The notes under the pieces were generated by a model. That model saw only the letters and a list, made by a program, of their open reading frames with translations. It ran no database searches and was not told where the DNA came from. A stretch of 60,071 bases of DNA, from the NCBI GenBank assembly GCA_014190355.1, contig BJGH01000009.1:1-60071 (forward strand), read 5' to 3'. Positions 26,698-36,300 of the stretch are shown piece after piece. Within the stretch, counting starts at the first letter, position 1. Each line of letters starts with the position of its first letter. Made by a program: the position numbers and the translations under genes. Source of the DNA: Alphaproteobacteria bacterium. Its GTDB lineage: Bacteria; Pseudomonadota; Alphaproteobacteria; Rickettsiales; UBA1997.

Positions 26698-27648
26698 ATG
26701 TTTTTTAAAAAAAATAAAAAACTAATAAATTTTTTTTTAGTTTTACTTTCTTTAACCATTTCAAAAGGGTCTATTGCCCAAAATAATGAAGATTTTGTTA
26801 TTGCAAAAGTTAACAATAAAATAATTACTAATTCTCAAGTTAAATCACGCTTAAGATATGTTCAGCACTCTGCAAATTTTAAAATTAATAATTCCAAAGA
26901 ACAAAAAATCTTGCTAGAACAAATTATTGATAAGATGATTGACGAGGAGCTTTTCTTGCAAGAGGCTGAGAAGTTAAAAATTGAAATTAGTGAAAAGGAA
27001 ATTAATAATGCATTAGGCTCAATTGCTATGAAGCGAAAACAAAATATTGTTCAGTTTAAATTATTTTTAAGCAATAATGGAATAAATATAAAGCAATTTG
27101 TTAGATTTATTGAGGCTCAAATTGCTTGGGAAAAAATCATCGAAAGTATTTTTGCTAATAAAATAAAAGTTAGCGATATTGAGATTGAAGAATTTCTTGA
27201 ACAACGAGGATTTAGGGCTGATCAACGAAAGTTTTTGCTTGCCGAAATGGTCATTTTTAAAAACTCAAAGAACACCAAGAGTGAAGAGTTTGTTAATAAA
27301 ATTTATCAAGAATTGCTTGCTGGAGCAAATTTTAAAGAAATGGTTCGGCAATTTTCGGTTAGTATTACCTCACAAAATGATGGCGAAATTGGCTGGGTTG
27401 GACAAGGTGATGTTGATCCAAAAATATATCAGGCAATTAATACCTTGGCTAAAAATTCTTATTCAAAGCCAGTTTTACTTAACGATGGTTATCATATTTT
27501 TAAATTACTTGATATTAAAGTTGAAAAAAATATTGATGAAAAACAAGGCAGTATTGCAAAAAATATTATTTCTAGAAACAAGCTAAACAACATGGCAAAG
27601 GGCTATTTAATGGATATAAGAAAAAAGGCTTATGTTGAGATTTTATAA
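26698..27648 (+). CDS. surA: SurA-like periplasmic chaperone/peptidyl-prolyl isomerase
   Basis: It escorts outer-membrane proteins through the periplasm. The 316-residue chain has a signal peptide (FFLVLLSLTISKGSIA), an N-terminal SurA module (IAKVNNKIITNSQVKSRLRY, ideal for the family) and one parvulin domain (about 170-275: EEFVNKIYQELLAGANFKEM, then GEIGWVGQGDV). E. coli SurA has two parvulin domains and about 428 residues. The shorter one-domain form is usual in Rickettsiales-type genomes. It lies directly after ctpA. Identification as SurA rather than a generic PpiC protein rests on the N-terminal module. Confidence 0.88.
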   Translation: MFFKKNKKLINFFLVLLSLTISKGSIAQNNEDFVIAKVNNKIITNSQVKSRLRYVQHSANFKINNSKEQKILLEQIIDKMIDEELFLQEAEKLKIEISEKEINNALGSIAMKRKQNIVQFKLFLSNNGINIKQFVRFIEAQIAWEKIIESIFANKIKVSDIEIEEFLEQRGFRADQRKFLLAEMVIFKNSKNTKSEEFVNKIYQELLAGANFKEMVRQFSVSITSQNDGEIGWVGQGDVDPKIYQAINTLAKNSYSKPVLLNDGYHIFKLLDIKVEKNIDEKQGSIAKNIISRNKLNNMAKGYLMDIRKKAYVEIL

Positions 27649-27727
27649 TTTAATTTTGGTAACTTTGCATTTATCTTAAGTTTGAGTTTTTTTTAAAAAA
27701 ATCAATATTTTAAATTTTTTAAAATTT

Positions 27728-28579
27728 TTAGTTAATAGCTTTTGTTAACTTTACAAAGTCATCAATTGATAATTGCTCAGCTCGCATTTGAGGATTTATT
27801 TGGCAATCTTCAAGAATTTTTACAGTATTATTTCCAAGAAAGTTTTTCAAAGAGGATTTAAGCATTTTTCTTCGCTGCGAAAAAGCACTGGCAACAACCT
27901 TTTCTAATTTTTCAAACTTAATTTGCTGGTCAATTTTGTCTTTAGGAATTAATTCAACAATAGCTGAGACAATTTTAGGGGGAGGAGTAAAAACATTTTG
28001 ATGAGCATTAAAAAGCATTTTACTTTGACAATAAAAATTAGCCATAACTGCAAGTCTTCCAAAATGATTATCGCTGGTTTTAGCAATTATTCTTTCTACA
28101 ACTTCCTTTTGAAACATTAAATGCATTGAAGCGATATGTTGTGAAATTTTTAGCCATTTTATTAAAAGAACAGTTCCAATGTTATAAGGTAAATTAGCAA
28201 TGATTTTAAATTTTTGCTGTTGAGAAATTTCCTGTTTAAAAATTTCTAATTCATTAATCTTAAGGGCATCGCCGTGAATGATTTCAAAGTCAATATTTTG
28301 ATAATAACATTTAAGTTCCATCAATAATTCGATACAGCGCTGATCCTTTTCGATAACAACCAATCTTTTTGGATTGGCTTGAAGAATTGAACGAGTAAGT
28401 GTTCCAGCTCCTGCACCAATTTCTAAAATAGAATGTTGTGATATATCATTAACATGGCGAACAATTTTATCAGTAAAATTTAAATCCAAGATAAAATTTT
28501 GTCCAAGGGATTTTTTGGCATTAAGTTGATATTTATCAATTAATTGGGCAGGGCTAGGAATTAAGGAGTTTTTACTCAT
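27728..28579 (-). CDS. rsmA: 16S rRNA dimethyladenosine transferase
   Basis: RsmA (KsgA) dimethylates two adjacent adenines in the 3' hairpin of 16S rRNA during 30S maturation. The 283-residue chain shows the family motifs KKSLGQNFILD, ILEIGAGAGTLT (SAM-binding motif I), VVIEKDQRC, and NLPYNIGT (motif IV, the catalytic NLPY). QRRKMLKSSLKNF in the C-terminal domain is also diagnostic. It is the last of three minus-strand genes with ald and rsmG. Confidence 0.96.
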   Translation of the reverse strand: MSKNSLIPSPAQLIDKYQLNAKKSLGQNFILDLNFTDKIVRHVNDISQHSILEIGAGAGTLTRSILQANPKRLVVIEKDQRCIELLMELKCYYQNIDFEIIHGDALKINELEIFKQEISQQQKFKIIANLPYNIGTVLLIKWLKISQHIASMHLMFQKEVVERIIAKTSDNHFGRLAVMANFYCQSKMLFNAHQNVFTPPPKIVSAIVELIPKDKIDQQIKFEKLEKVVASAFSQRRKMLKSSLKNFLGNNTVKILEDCQINPQMRAEQLSIDDFVKLTKAIN

Positions 28580-28599
28580 TTTTTATTGACTCTAATTGC

Positions 28600-29715
28600 T
28601 TAAAGTAATTCTTCAATCGGATCAAAATAATGATGATTTAATGAATTAGCAACTTGTTCATGCGTAACTTTTCCTGCATAAATATTTAAACCTGCTAATA
28701 AATTTTTATCTTCACCTAAAGCTTTTTTATATCCCTTATTGGCAATTGCTAACGCAAATGGAAGAGTAGAATTTTCTAAAGCTTGAGTTGAAGTTCTAGC
28801 AACAGCGCCCGGCATATTGGTAACGCAGTAGTGAATAATTCCATCAACTTCATAAGTTGGATTACTGTGAGAAGTTGGTCGACTTGTTTCAAAACATCCA
28901 CCTTGATCAATTGAAATATCAACCATTACTGCCCCTTTTTTCATTTTCTTAACGGTTTTACTTGAAACTAATTTTGGAGCAGTTGCTCCAGGGATAAGGA
29001 CTGAACCAATTACAAGATCAGCATCAAGAACATTCTTTTCAATATTTTCAATTGATGCGTAAAGAATAGTAGCGCTATTGTTAAAGATATCGCATAAGTA
29101 TCTGATTCGTGCTAAAGATTTTTCAAGAACTATAACATCTGCTCCAATTCCAATAGCAACTTTTGCAGCATTTGTTCCTGCTACTCCTCCTCCGATAATT
29201 ACCACCTTAGCTTTATCAACACCGGGAACTCCTCCAAGTAAAACTCCTCTTCCTCCTTGCGATTTTTCTAATGATCTTGCTCCTGCTTGAATTGATAATT
29301 TTCCTGCAACCTCTGACATGGGAGCAAGTAAAGGTAATGATTTATCGTTGGCAGTAACAGTTTCAAAGGCTATGGCAATACATCCAGAATTCATTAACAT
29401 TTTGGTAAGATCTGGCTCAGCCGCAAGGTGAAGGTATGAAAAAATAATTTGATTTTTTCTAATCATTGCACATTCAGACTTTTGTGGTTCTTTAACTTTA
29501 AAAATCATTTCAGATTTTTCATAAATTTCTTTAGCTGATGATACGATTTTTGCTCCAGCATTTTCATATTGTTCGTCTGAATAATCAATCCCAAGTCCAA
29601 GGGATTTTTCAACTAAAACTTGATGACCCGCACTCACTAACTCTCTAGCACCAGATGGGGTAATAGCACAACGATATTCGTGATCTTTAATTTCTTTAGG
29701 TATACCAATAATCAT
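28600..29715 (-). CDS. ald: Alanine dehydrogenase
   Basis: Converts L-alanine reversibly to pyruvate and ammonia with NAD+. At 371 residues it is family length. It begins MIIGIPKEIKDHEYRCAITP and contains VKEPQKSE (with the substrate-contacting Lys), SYLHLAAEP with the catalytic His, GGRGVLLGGVPGVDKAKVVI with the NAD Rossmann motif GGGVAGTNAAK, and VDISIDQGGCFETSRPTSHS. Unlike most genes here it has a good ribosome-binding site (AGGAG, spaced 5 bp from ATG). It sits 20 bp from rsmA and 30 bp from rsmG. Confidence 0.96.
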   Translation of the reverse strand: MIIGIPKEIKDHEYRCAITPSGARELVSAGHQVLVEKSLGLGIDYSDEQYENAGAKIVSSAKEIYEKSEMIFKVKEPQKSECAMIRKNQIIFSYLHLAAEPDLTKMLMNSGCIAIAFETVTANDKSLPLLAPMSEVAGKLSIQAGARSLEKSQGGRGVLLGGVPGVDKAKVVIIGGGVAGTNAAKVAIGIGADVIVLEKSLARIRYLCDIFNNSATILYASIENIEKNVLDADLVIGSVLIPGATAPKLVSSKTVKKMKKGAVMVDISIDQGGCFETSRPTSHSNPTYEVDGIIHYCVTNMPGAVARTSTQALENSTLPFALAIANKGYKKALGEDKNLLAGLNIYAGKVTHEQVANSLNHHYFDPIEELL

Positions 29716-29745
29716 AAAACTCCTATGTTAATTTTTTAAATCTAA

Positions 29746-30378
29746 TTATTTTTTAATAATTTTTTTTAGACGTATTATATTGCCTTCTTGTGAGGTAATA
29801 CTTTTGAATAGGTCAAAATCAAATTCAAAGATTTTTTGACTTTCTTCAATTTCAAATTGTAAATTCTTTCCTTTTAAAAATAAACAAAAACCATCATTAT
29901 TTAAAAATTTAATACTGTATTCAAGTAACTTTGGTAGAGGAGCAAGAGCTCTTGAAACAAGATAATCATATTTTTGATTATTGAGCTCTTCTAGTTTTGA
30001 ATTATTTATCAATAAGCGATTATTAGAGAACAATTTTGCTTTGCGTAAAAATTCACATTTGCGAAATGATTTTTCAATTAAGTGAATTTCTTTGAGACCA
30101 AGAATCGACAGAACTATTCCAGGAAGGCCAGCTCCTGAACCAATATCAGCAAATTTAAGATCAAAATTGTCTATAAATTTAATTAATTGAGCACAGTCAA
30201 GAATGTGTCTTTCCCAAATATTTTCTGTTGTTGAATTACCAATTAAATTGAAACTTTGATTATGACTTAGAAGTAAATTTACATAATCTTCTAATTTCTT
30301 TTCTTGCATACTCGACAAGTTACAAAATTTTTTAATTTGAATAAAACAATTATGTTTTTTTTGTTCAATTGTGGTCAT
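29746..30378 (-). CDS. rsmG: 16S rRNA (guanine-N7) methyltransferase RsmG
   Basis: RsmG (GidB) methylates G527 (E. coli numbering) of 16S rRNA. The 210-residue chain has NLIGNSTTENIWERHILDCA, FADIGSGAGLPGIVLSI (SAM-binding motif), LIEKSFRKCEFLR and DYLVSRALAPLPKLLEY, all family motifs. In many genomes it neighbours mnmG and parAB, but not here. It is the first gene of the minus-strand rsmG-ald-rsmA run. Confidence 0.95.
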   Translation of the reverse strand: MTTIEQKKHNCFIQIKKFCNLSSMQEKKLEDYVNLLLSHNQSFNLIGNSTTENIWERHILDCAQLIKFIDNFDLKFADIGSGAGLPGIVLSILGLKEIHLIEKSFRKCEFLRKAKLFSNNRLLINNSKLEELNNQKYDYLVSRALAPLPKLLEYSIKFLNNDGFCLFLKGKNLQFEIEESQKIFEFDFDLFKSITSQEGNIIRLKKIIKK

Positions 30379-30546
30379 TAAATAAAAATTAGATTTAAAT
30401 TTATGAGAATCTTATACAAGTTTTAATCAATTAATTTCTAGTTTCAACGGTTTTTTTTAATTTAATAAAAATCTTTTACTTGACGCTTAATTGATAAGAT
30501 TTAAAAATTACCTTATAAAAAATATTAAAATTAATTTAATTAAATT

Positions 30547-31476
30547 ATGAAAATTTCTCCTAAAGTAAAAAAAATTTTATCATACTATGAAAGCGATAAT
30601 GCCGGAACTAAAACCAATCTTGCTAGAATTCTAATGACTGGAAAGTTAGCTGGAACTGGTAAAATGGTAATATTGCCAGTTGATCAAGGATTTGAACACG
30701 GTCCAGATCGAAGTTTTGCAGTTAATCCAGATGCTTATGATCCTCATTACCACTATGAATTGGCAGTTGAAGCTGGTCTCAATGCTTATGCTGCTCCACT
30801 AGGCATGCTAGAGGCAGGAGCCGATAGTTTTGCTGGAGAAATTCCAACAATTCTAAAGGTAAATTCTTCAAATTCTCTTCACAATGGTGGAACTGCTCCT
30901 CATCAAGCAACAACAGCTTCTGTAAAAGATGCCTTGCGTTTGGGATGCAGTGCAATTGGTTTTACAATTTATCCAGGTTCTGATGCAGCATTTGATATGT
31001 TTGAAGAGATACGCGAACTATCTGAAGAAGCTAAATCATATGGCTTAGCAGTTGTTATTTGGTCTTATCCACGAGGTGGAGACTTATCAAAAATTGGTGA
31101 AACAGCAGTTGATATTTGTTCCTATGCCACACATATTGCAGCTTTACTTGGAGCTCATATTATTAAAGTCAAACCACCAACTCAGGCCCTTGAAAATCTT
31201 GAAGCTATCAAAGTTTTTGAAAAATTAAAAATCCCTGTTACTACTCTTGAAGAAAGAATCAAACATGTCATGAAATCTGCCTTTGCGGGAAGAAGAATAG
31301 TGGTGTTTTCTGGGGGTAATGCCAAGGGTGAAGATGATATTTATAATGAAATCAGAGAAATTTATAAAGGTGGGGCAAATGGCTCTATAATTGGTCGTAA
31401 TACATTTCAGCGTCCAAGAATAGAATCGATAAAGATGCTAGATAATATAATAAAAATTTATCAAGGTAAGTTTTAA
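30547..31476 (+). CDS. Class I fructose-bisphosphate aldolase, DhnA type
   Basis: Interconverts fructose 1,6-bisphosphate with DHAP and glyceraldehyde 3-phosphate through a Schiff base. The 309-residue chain has the DhnA/FbaB features VILPVDQGFEHGP, SAIGFTIYPGSD and IWSYPRGG. A candidate Schiff-base lysine lies in AHIIKVKPP (Lys207, with Lys209 as alternative). FSGGNAKGEDDI and GGANGSIIGRNTFQR form the phosphate-binding end. In Rickettsiales-type metabolism it would serve gluconeogenesis and pentose supply. It is transcribed alone. Confidence 0.92.
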   Translation: MKISPKVKKILSYYESDNAGTKTNLARILMTGKLAGTGKMVILPVDQGFEHGPDRSFAVNPDAYDPHYHYELAVEAGLNAYAAPLGMLEAGADSFAGEIPTILKVNSSNSLHNGGTAPHQATTASVKDALRLGCSAIGFTIYPGSDAAFDMFEEIRELSEEAKSYGLAVVIWSYPRGGDLSKIGETAVDICSYATHIAALLGAHIIKVKPPTQALENLEAIKVFEKLKIPVTTLEERIKHVMKSAFAGRRIVVFSGGNAKGEDDIYNEIREIYKGGANGSIIGRNTFQRPRIESIKMLDNIIKIYQGKF

Positions 31477-32091
31477 ATTATAATTTATCTAATTTTTATT
31501 AATTATTATATAAAAATGGCAACATTTTTTTTGGTTATAAGTTAAAAAATATTTTATTTAAAATAAATAAAATTAACCAACCAATTTTGCTAGTTCGTTT
31601 AAATTGTTCTATGGACTTCAAGGAATTAAATTTTTTAAATAATCTTTCGTTGTCAAAATTATCTAATAAAATTTTTTTTAAAATTTATTATTAGATAATA
31701 ACTTTATTAAAGATATTTTTCTTTTTTGAAACAGTTAAAAAAAAAGTTTGTATTTACAAGATATAACCCTTGAAGTTGTATTTAGTTAAATGGTATCTTT
31801 TTTTTATATGAAAATTACAAGGAATCTTCTTTGATTTTTAGAAAAATTTTTCTTATAAATTTTATTTTAAACATTTTAAAAAAACTAATTAGGTAGTCAA
31901 AATTGATTAGTAGTTTTTAATAAGCATTATTTATAATTTTTTCTTTCTAGCATAAATATCAAATTTAGTTTTAAAAATCTATTTTAATATTTAAGGGTAT
32001 TAATAAGGGGTTATAAATTTTTTAAATAATCAATTCTAAACAAAATTTAGTAATGATTTTGCAACTCAATTAACATTTATTTTTTTACAAT
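31477..32091. other. AT-rich intergenic region, nothing recognised
   Basis: Long A and T runs, no sizeable open frame on either strand, and no tRNA-like or strong GC hairpin. It may hold the promoter of the following prepilin-like gene. Confidence 0.5.
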
Positions 32092-33042
32092 ATGAAAAAA
32101 AACAAAGCATTTTCGATTATTGAAATTTCAATTGTTATTCTAATAATTGGAATTTTGGTTGCGGGAGTTACTCAGTCAACGCGATTAATTAAGCAAATAA
32201 AAATTGCTTCAGCCAGAAGTATCACTAAAAGCTCGCCAGTTCCAAGTATTAAAGACTTGTCTTTATGGTTAGAAACTTCAACTGATGAGAGTTTTATTGA
32301 AATTCAAACAGATGATGATTATCGTTTAACTCAATGGAACGATATTAATCCCCAAAATCCATCTAAATATTTTGCAATTAAGACTGGATCGCAGTTTGTT
32401 ACATACACATCTGAGGGAATAAATAGTATCCCATCTGTAAAATTTACAGGTGATACTGGTGTTAACGGTTATTTTGTTCTTTCAACCTCAAATAATGTTG
32501 CTCAGGCTAGTAAAATAAATACTTTTGGTAACAGATTTTCTTTCTTCTTGGTTGCTCGTCCAGAAATTGAAGTAGTTGGAAAATTTCGAGTAGCTTTTTT
32601 CAATTCAACCGATCCAGAAAATGATGGATGGGGTGGAATCAAAACTGCTGATAACAAAAGAGGAATTCTATTTAATAGCACTATGCTCTGTTCAACAAAT
32701 ACCACCAATACCAACAGTGTAGCTGAAATTGTTAGTGGAATATATGAGGGTGTAACATCAAGCAATATTACAATTTATGTTAATGGTAATGTTGAAACTA
32801 CTTCTGTAGCTACTCAATCGGGAGGTTCATCTTATACTAATACTGAATCAGGGGATCCAGGATATTTGCCATTAACCTCAAGTCCTGCAATGTACATCGG
32901 AAGCTCAGGAGGAGCTGGGAATGAAACATGGAAAGGTTTAATTTCAGAAATAATTGTTTATGATCGGGTTTTAAAAAATGATGAAAGAAAAAGCATTGAA
33001 AAATATCTTGGAAAAAAATATGGTATTAAAATTAATGAATAG
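32092..33042 (+). CDS. Prepilin-like protein with LamG/concanavalin-type domain (paralogue 2)
   Basis: A 316-residue paralogue of the gene at 10370-11287. The class III signal is KKNKAFSIIEISIVILIIG, with cleavage expected before Phe and Glu at +5. A region after the helix repeats the other protein's plan, down to LSLWLETSTDESF against LILWFETSDKSSF. Lectin-like strands follow, with FSFFLVARPEIE, ITIYVNGNVE and WKGLISEIIVYDRVLKNDE, and it ends KYLGKKYGIKINE. Probably a minor pilin or pseudopilin displaying a carbohydrate-binding-type domain. No assembly genes are near. A clear intrinsic terminator follows. Confidence 0.78.
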   Translation: MKKNKAFSIIEISIVILIIGILVAGVTQSTRLIKQIKIASARSITKSSPVPSIKDLSLWLETSTDESFIEIQTDDDYRLTQWNDINPQNPSKYFAIKTGSQFVTYTSEGINSIPSVKFTGDTGVNGYFVLSTSNNVAQASKINTFGNRFSFFLVARPEIEVVGKFRVAFFNSTDPENDGWGGIKTADNKRGILFNSTMLCSTNTTNTNSVAEIVSGIYEGVTSSNITIYVNGNVETTSVATQSGGSSYTNTESGDPGYLPLTSSPAMYIGSSGGAGNETWKGLISEIIVYDRVLKNDERKSIEKYLGKKYGIKINE

Positions 33043-33076
33043 TTAGTCTTAATATTGTTATGATTATTATCAAATC

Positions 33077-33114
33077 GGGTTTTGTCTCAATAAAATGAGG
33101 CAAAGCCCTTTTTT
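33077..33114 (+). terminator. Rho-independent terminator after the second prepilin-like gene
   Basis: GGGTTTTGTCTC pairs with GAGGCAAAGCCC (12 bp including G-U pairs) around an 8-nt loop, followed by TTTTTT. It is the most typical terminator in the window. Confidence 0.88.
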
Positions 33115-33119
33115 GTATG

Positions 33120-33717
33120 AATCTTTTAGTCAAAATTTATTAGTTATTTAAATTAGATTGTTAAAAGATTTTAGAGCTAGAGATCATTAACCGTGACAAC
33201 TTAAGAACTTCTTGCTTTTAATTTTAAGAAGTTAACTCAAATTTTGGAAAAAAATTTTTCTAAAAAATTGAAATGAAAAAAAGTGGTAAAACCAAACAAA
33301 AATGGTTATTAAAAATTACAAAAAAGTTTTTTAATTTTGTATAATTGTTTTTAAATGGCTTAAAATTTAAATAAGTAATAATTCTTATTGCGCTTAGAGA
33401 TGTTGGTTAAATTTTTTCTTACTGATGTCAAATTTTTTTTATTTAAAACATCTTAAAAAATTTTAGTAAATTATATCGTTAACTAGCTTTATTTTTTTAT
33501 TCTTTAATTTTTTTAAATAAAATTTTAAAATTTTATTTTTCGTAATTTTAAATTTTTTTTGAAATATCTAAATATTTGCAGTAGTGTGGTCAAGATATTA
33601 TATTATTAATATTTAACGATGAATATCTTGTTTAATTTTAAATTTTTTTCTAGAAAACGCATTACCAAGATGAATATTATGAAAATATTTTTATAATATA
33701 GTAATTAACATAAATCT
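33120..33717. other. AT-rich intergenic region, nothing recognised
   Basis: Between the terminator and the convergent tilS end I see only AT-rich sequence without open frames, strong hairpins or repeat-family members. Confidence 0.5.
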
Positions 33718-34794
33718 TTAAATAATATCTTTTAAATAAATTATAACTTCATCATTGTTAACTTTTTTGGTTAAGCAACAACTAAAACTACGAGTTTTTA
33801 GTTGTTTATCGTTAATTAAATATTTAACAAAATTTTCTAACTTAATTCTTCTTGGCATATAGTTTTTGTTACTTAAATCAATGATAACTTTGCCAATAAT
33901 TTTTTGAGCTATTTCTTGGTTTATAGTAGCTAATTTTTTTCGATTTACTAAATAGCTTGAATCATCAATCTTTTTAACGATATTAGTCATTTCATACTTA
34001 ACTTTTTCTTCAAAAAATTCTCGCATTTCTAAAAAATAATCTGCGGTGTTTTTAATTCTTTTTTGAAGTAAATCACCATTTTCAAAACTTGTTAAAAAAT
34101 TACGAATCTTATTGCGTAAAAATTTTTCATCTGAATTGGTTTTATCTTCAAACCAATTAATATTCTTTGATATTAAATAATCTTGAAGATCTTTTTTAGT
34201 AAAGTTAAGTAATGGTCGAATTAATTTTAAATCATTAAGATTATTAATTTTATTTACAGAAGATAATCCATCAATTGAACTTCCTCGAAATAAGCGAATT
34301 AAAAAATTTTCAGCAATATCATTCAATTGATGTCCTAGAAATAAGAATTTAATATTATTTTTCTGACAATATTTACTAAGTAATTCATAACGCAATTCAC
34401 GAAGTTTTGCCTCAATATTTTTTTGTGGAATTTTGTTTTTTGGCAATGTTAAAATATTATGACAGAAATTGTTTTTTGACTGATATTTTTTTAATAACTT
34501 TGCTAGTTTTTTCATTTCAATGCTTGAGTTAGTCCGCATTCTGTGATCAACGCTCAAGGCATGAATTGTAGTATTGTGATTTTTACAAAAATCTAGCAAT
34601 AAAAAAAATAAGGCCATGGAATCGCTTCCACCAGAAATTGCAACTGCAATGTTTAAAGGATTGTTGTTAATATCTGGTGAATTTGTAAATTCTTTTTGCG
34701 AGGTAATAACAATTTCTTCAAAAATATTTTTTAAAATTTCGTCAATTTTACTAAAAATTGTTTTATTTATTTGTGTTTTATTTTTTTTAATCAT
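33718..34794 (-). CDS. tilS: tRNA(Ile) lysidine synthetase
   Basis: TilS attaches lysine to C34 of the CAU-anticodon tRNA-Ile so that it reads AUA, an important codon in such an AT-rich genome. The 358-residue chain has the PP-loop VAISGGSDSMALFFLL (Ser-Gly-Gly-x-Asp-Ser at 54-59), LSVDHRMR, FLGHQLNDIAENFLIRLFRG with the conserved His and Asp, and LIRPLLNFTKKDL. It is shorter than E. coli TilS, with a reduced C-terminal region, as in other reduced alphaproteobacteria. tolC diverges 31 bp away. Confidence 0.92.
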   Translation of the reverse strand: MIKKNKTQINKTIFSKIDEILKNIFEEIVITSQKEFTNSPDINNNPLNIAVAISGGSDSMALFFLLLDFCKNHNTTIHALSVDHRMRTNSSIEMKKLAKLLKKYQSKNNFCHNILTLPKNKIPQKNIEAKLRELRYELLSKYCQKNNIKFLFLGHQLNDIAENFLIRLFRGSSIDGLSSVNKINNLNDLKLIRPLLNFTKKDLQDYLISKNINWFEDKTNSDEKFLRNKIRNFLTSFENGDLLQKRIKNTADYFLEMREFFEEKVKYEMTNIVKKIDDSSYLVNRKKLATINQEIAQKIIGKVIIDLSNKNYMPRRIKLENFVKYLINDKQLKTRSFSCCLTKKVNNDEVIIYLKDII

Positions 34795-34825
34795 TAAATA
34801 TTTTTATTTATAAACTATAATTTTC

Positions 34826-36295
34826 ATGACCAATAACAATTATTTTATTAGTAATTTTATTATAAAAACTAATATTTTTTTAACAAGTATATTTTTATTA
34901 CTAATCCTTGTTACTCAACATGCTAAAGCCTTAACTTTTGAGGAATATCTTGCTCAAGTTCGTCAAGATAATTTGGCATATCAAAGTGCAAATGAAAGCA
35001 AGGACAGCTTTGAGTTGTTAAAAAAGAAAGCGAAGTTGGTAACAGCTCTTAAGTTATATGCTACTACTGAACGAGGATTTGTTGAGCAAAATCAAGCTTT
35101 GGCAATATTTCGCTTTAACCGATATTATACCCAAACCAATAAAGTTGGTGTTTTATACGATTCTGAAATTGGTTTAAAAACCAATGTCTATTACTCGATG
35201 ATTAGTAATGATTACAAAGGCTTGAATACTGCTAATCTGTCAAACCCTGCTTTAGCAATGTCTAATACTCAAGCAATTCCTACTTTGGAAGTTTCCTTAC
35301 CAATCTGGCAAAATTCTTTTGGAAGATCAACAAGAGCTCAACGTGATTCATTATTATATTCCAATCAAGCTGAGCAATATCTTGCTAAAACCCAAGCAGT
35401 TGCTCAATTGGTTGAAGCAGAAAAAACCTACTGGTTTTTAGTTTATGCTCGAAAAGTTTTAGAGATTAATAAAAGAGCTTTGGAAAATGCTAAAAAAATC
35501 TATGATTATGTTTATAAAAAAAATCAGATGAATTTAGGTGATAAAAGTGATGTGCTTCAAGCAAAAGCTTTGCTGGAATCTAAGGAATTAATGTATAAGC
35601 AATCACAAAATAATGAAAAAATTGCTAGTCGAAATTTTAATCAAAAAAGATTAATTCAATCAGATGTTGTTGATGATAAACTAGAATTATTTGATGTTAA
35701 TAGTTTAGAAAAATATTCATTTACTCCCGTTAGAGCAAATGATCGAGTCGATCTTAAAGCCAAGCAGGCATTGATGAAATCAGCTATTGCTAACGCTAAA
35801 ATTGAAGAAGAAAATCATAAGCCTAATTTAAATATTTATGGTTCGTATTCAATGACGCAAATTGAGCGGAATCGCGATTTAGCATTTAAAAATAGTTTTG
35901 ATGAAAAAGGTCGGGCTGGAAAAATTGGTTTGGAATTTTCTATTCCAATTAACATTGGGCTGGGATTGGATGTTCAAAAAGGAGCGAGAAAAGCTATGAA
36001 TGCCCAAAAAATTAATTATCGCAACGAGCAAGCTTTGCAAGAATTAGACTGGCAAAATTTAATTCAGAACCTTAAAAATTATCAGGAAAATTTACGCTTA
36101 GCTTTGGCAATTGAAAAATCTCAAAAAAATAAATTAGAACATGAACGAAATCGTTTAAAACAAGGACGAACCTCAACTTATCAGATTCTGGTTTTTGAAC
36201 AAGACTTTTCTAATGCTGAATTAAACACTCAAGAAATTGCTTATAAATTTCATGAGCTTATTGCTCAAAAAAGATTTTACGACGAATCAAATTAA
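34826..36295 (+). CDS. TolC-family outer-membrane efflux protein
   Basis: A 489-residue outer-membrane channel protein. After a signal peptide (about 10-35, ending in a QHAKA-type site) it is almost all helical with two structural repeats typical of TolC: AQLVEAEKTYWFLVYARKVL with MNLGDKSDVLQAKALLESKE, then ALAIEKSQKNKLEHERNRLK. GKIGLEFSIPINIG marks a barrel strand. It would form the exit duct for the RND pump that starts 5 bp downstream. No periplasmic adaptor is coded beside them. Confidence 0.85.
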   Translation: MTNNNYFISNFIIKTNIFLTSIFLLLILVTQHAKALTFEEYLAQVRQDNLAYQSANESKDSFELLKKKAKLVTALKLYATTERGFVEQNQALAIFRFNRYYTQTNKVGVLYDSEIGLKTNVYYSMISNDYKGLNTANLSNPALAMSNTQAIPTLEVSLPIWQNSFGRSTRAQRDSLLYSNQAEQYLAKTQAVAQLVEAEKTYWFLVYARKVLEINKRALENAKKIYDYVYKKNQMNLGDKSDVLQAKALLESKELMYKQSQNNEKIASRNFNQKRLIQSDVVDDKLELFDVNSLEKYSFTPVRANDRVDLKAKQALMKSAIANAKIEEENHKPNLNIYGSYSMTQIERNRDLAFKNSFDEKGRAGKIGLEFSIPINIGLGLDVQKGARKAMNAQKINYRNEQALQELDWQNLIQNLKNYQENLRLALAIEKSQKNKLEHERNRLKQGRTSTYQILVFEQDFSNAELNTQEIAYKFHELIAQKRFYDESN

Positions 36296-36300
36296 TTTTT

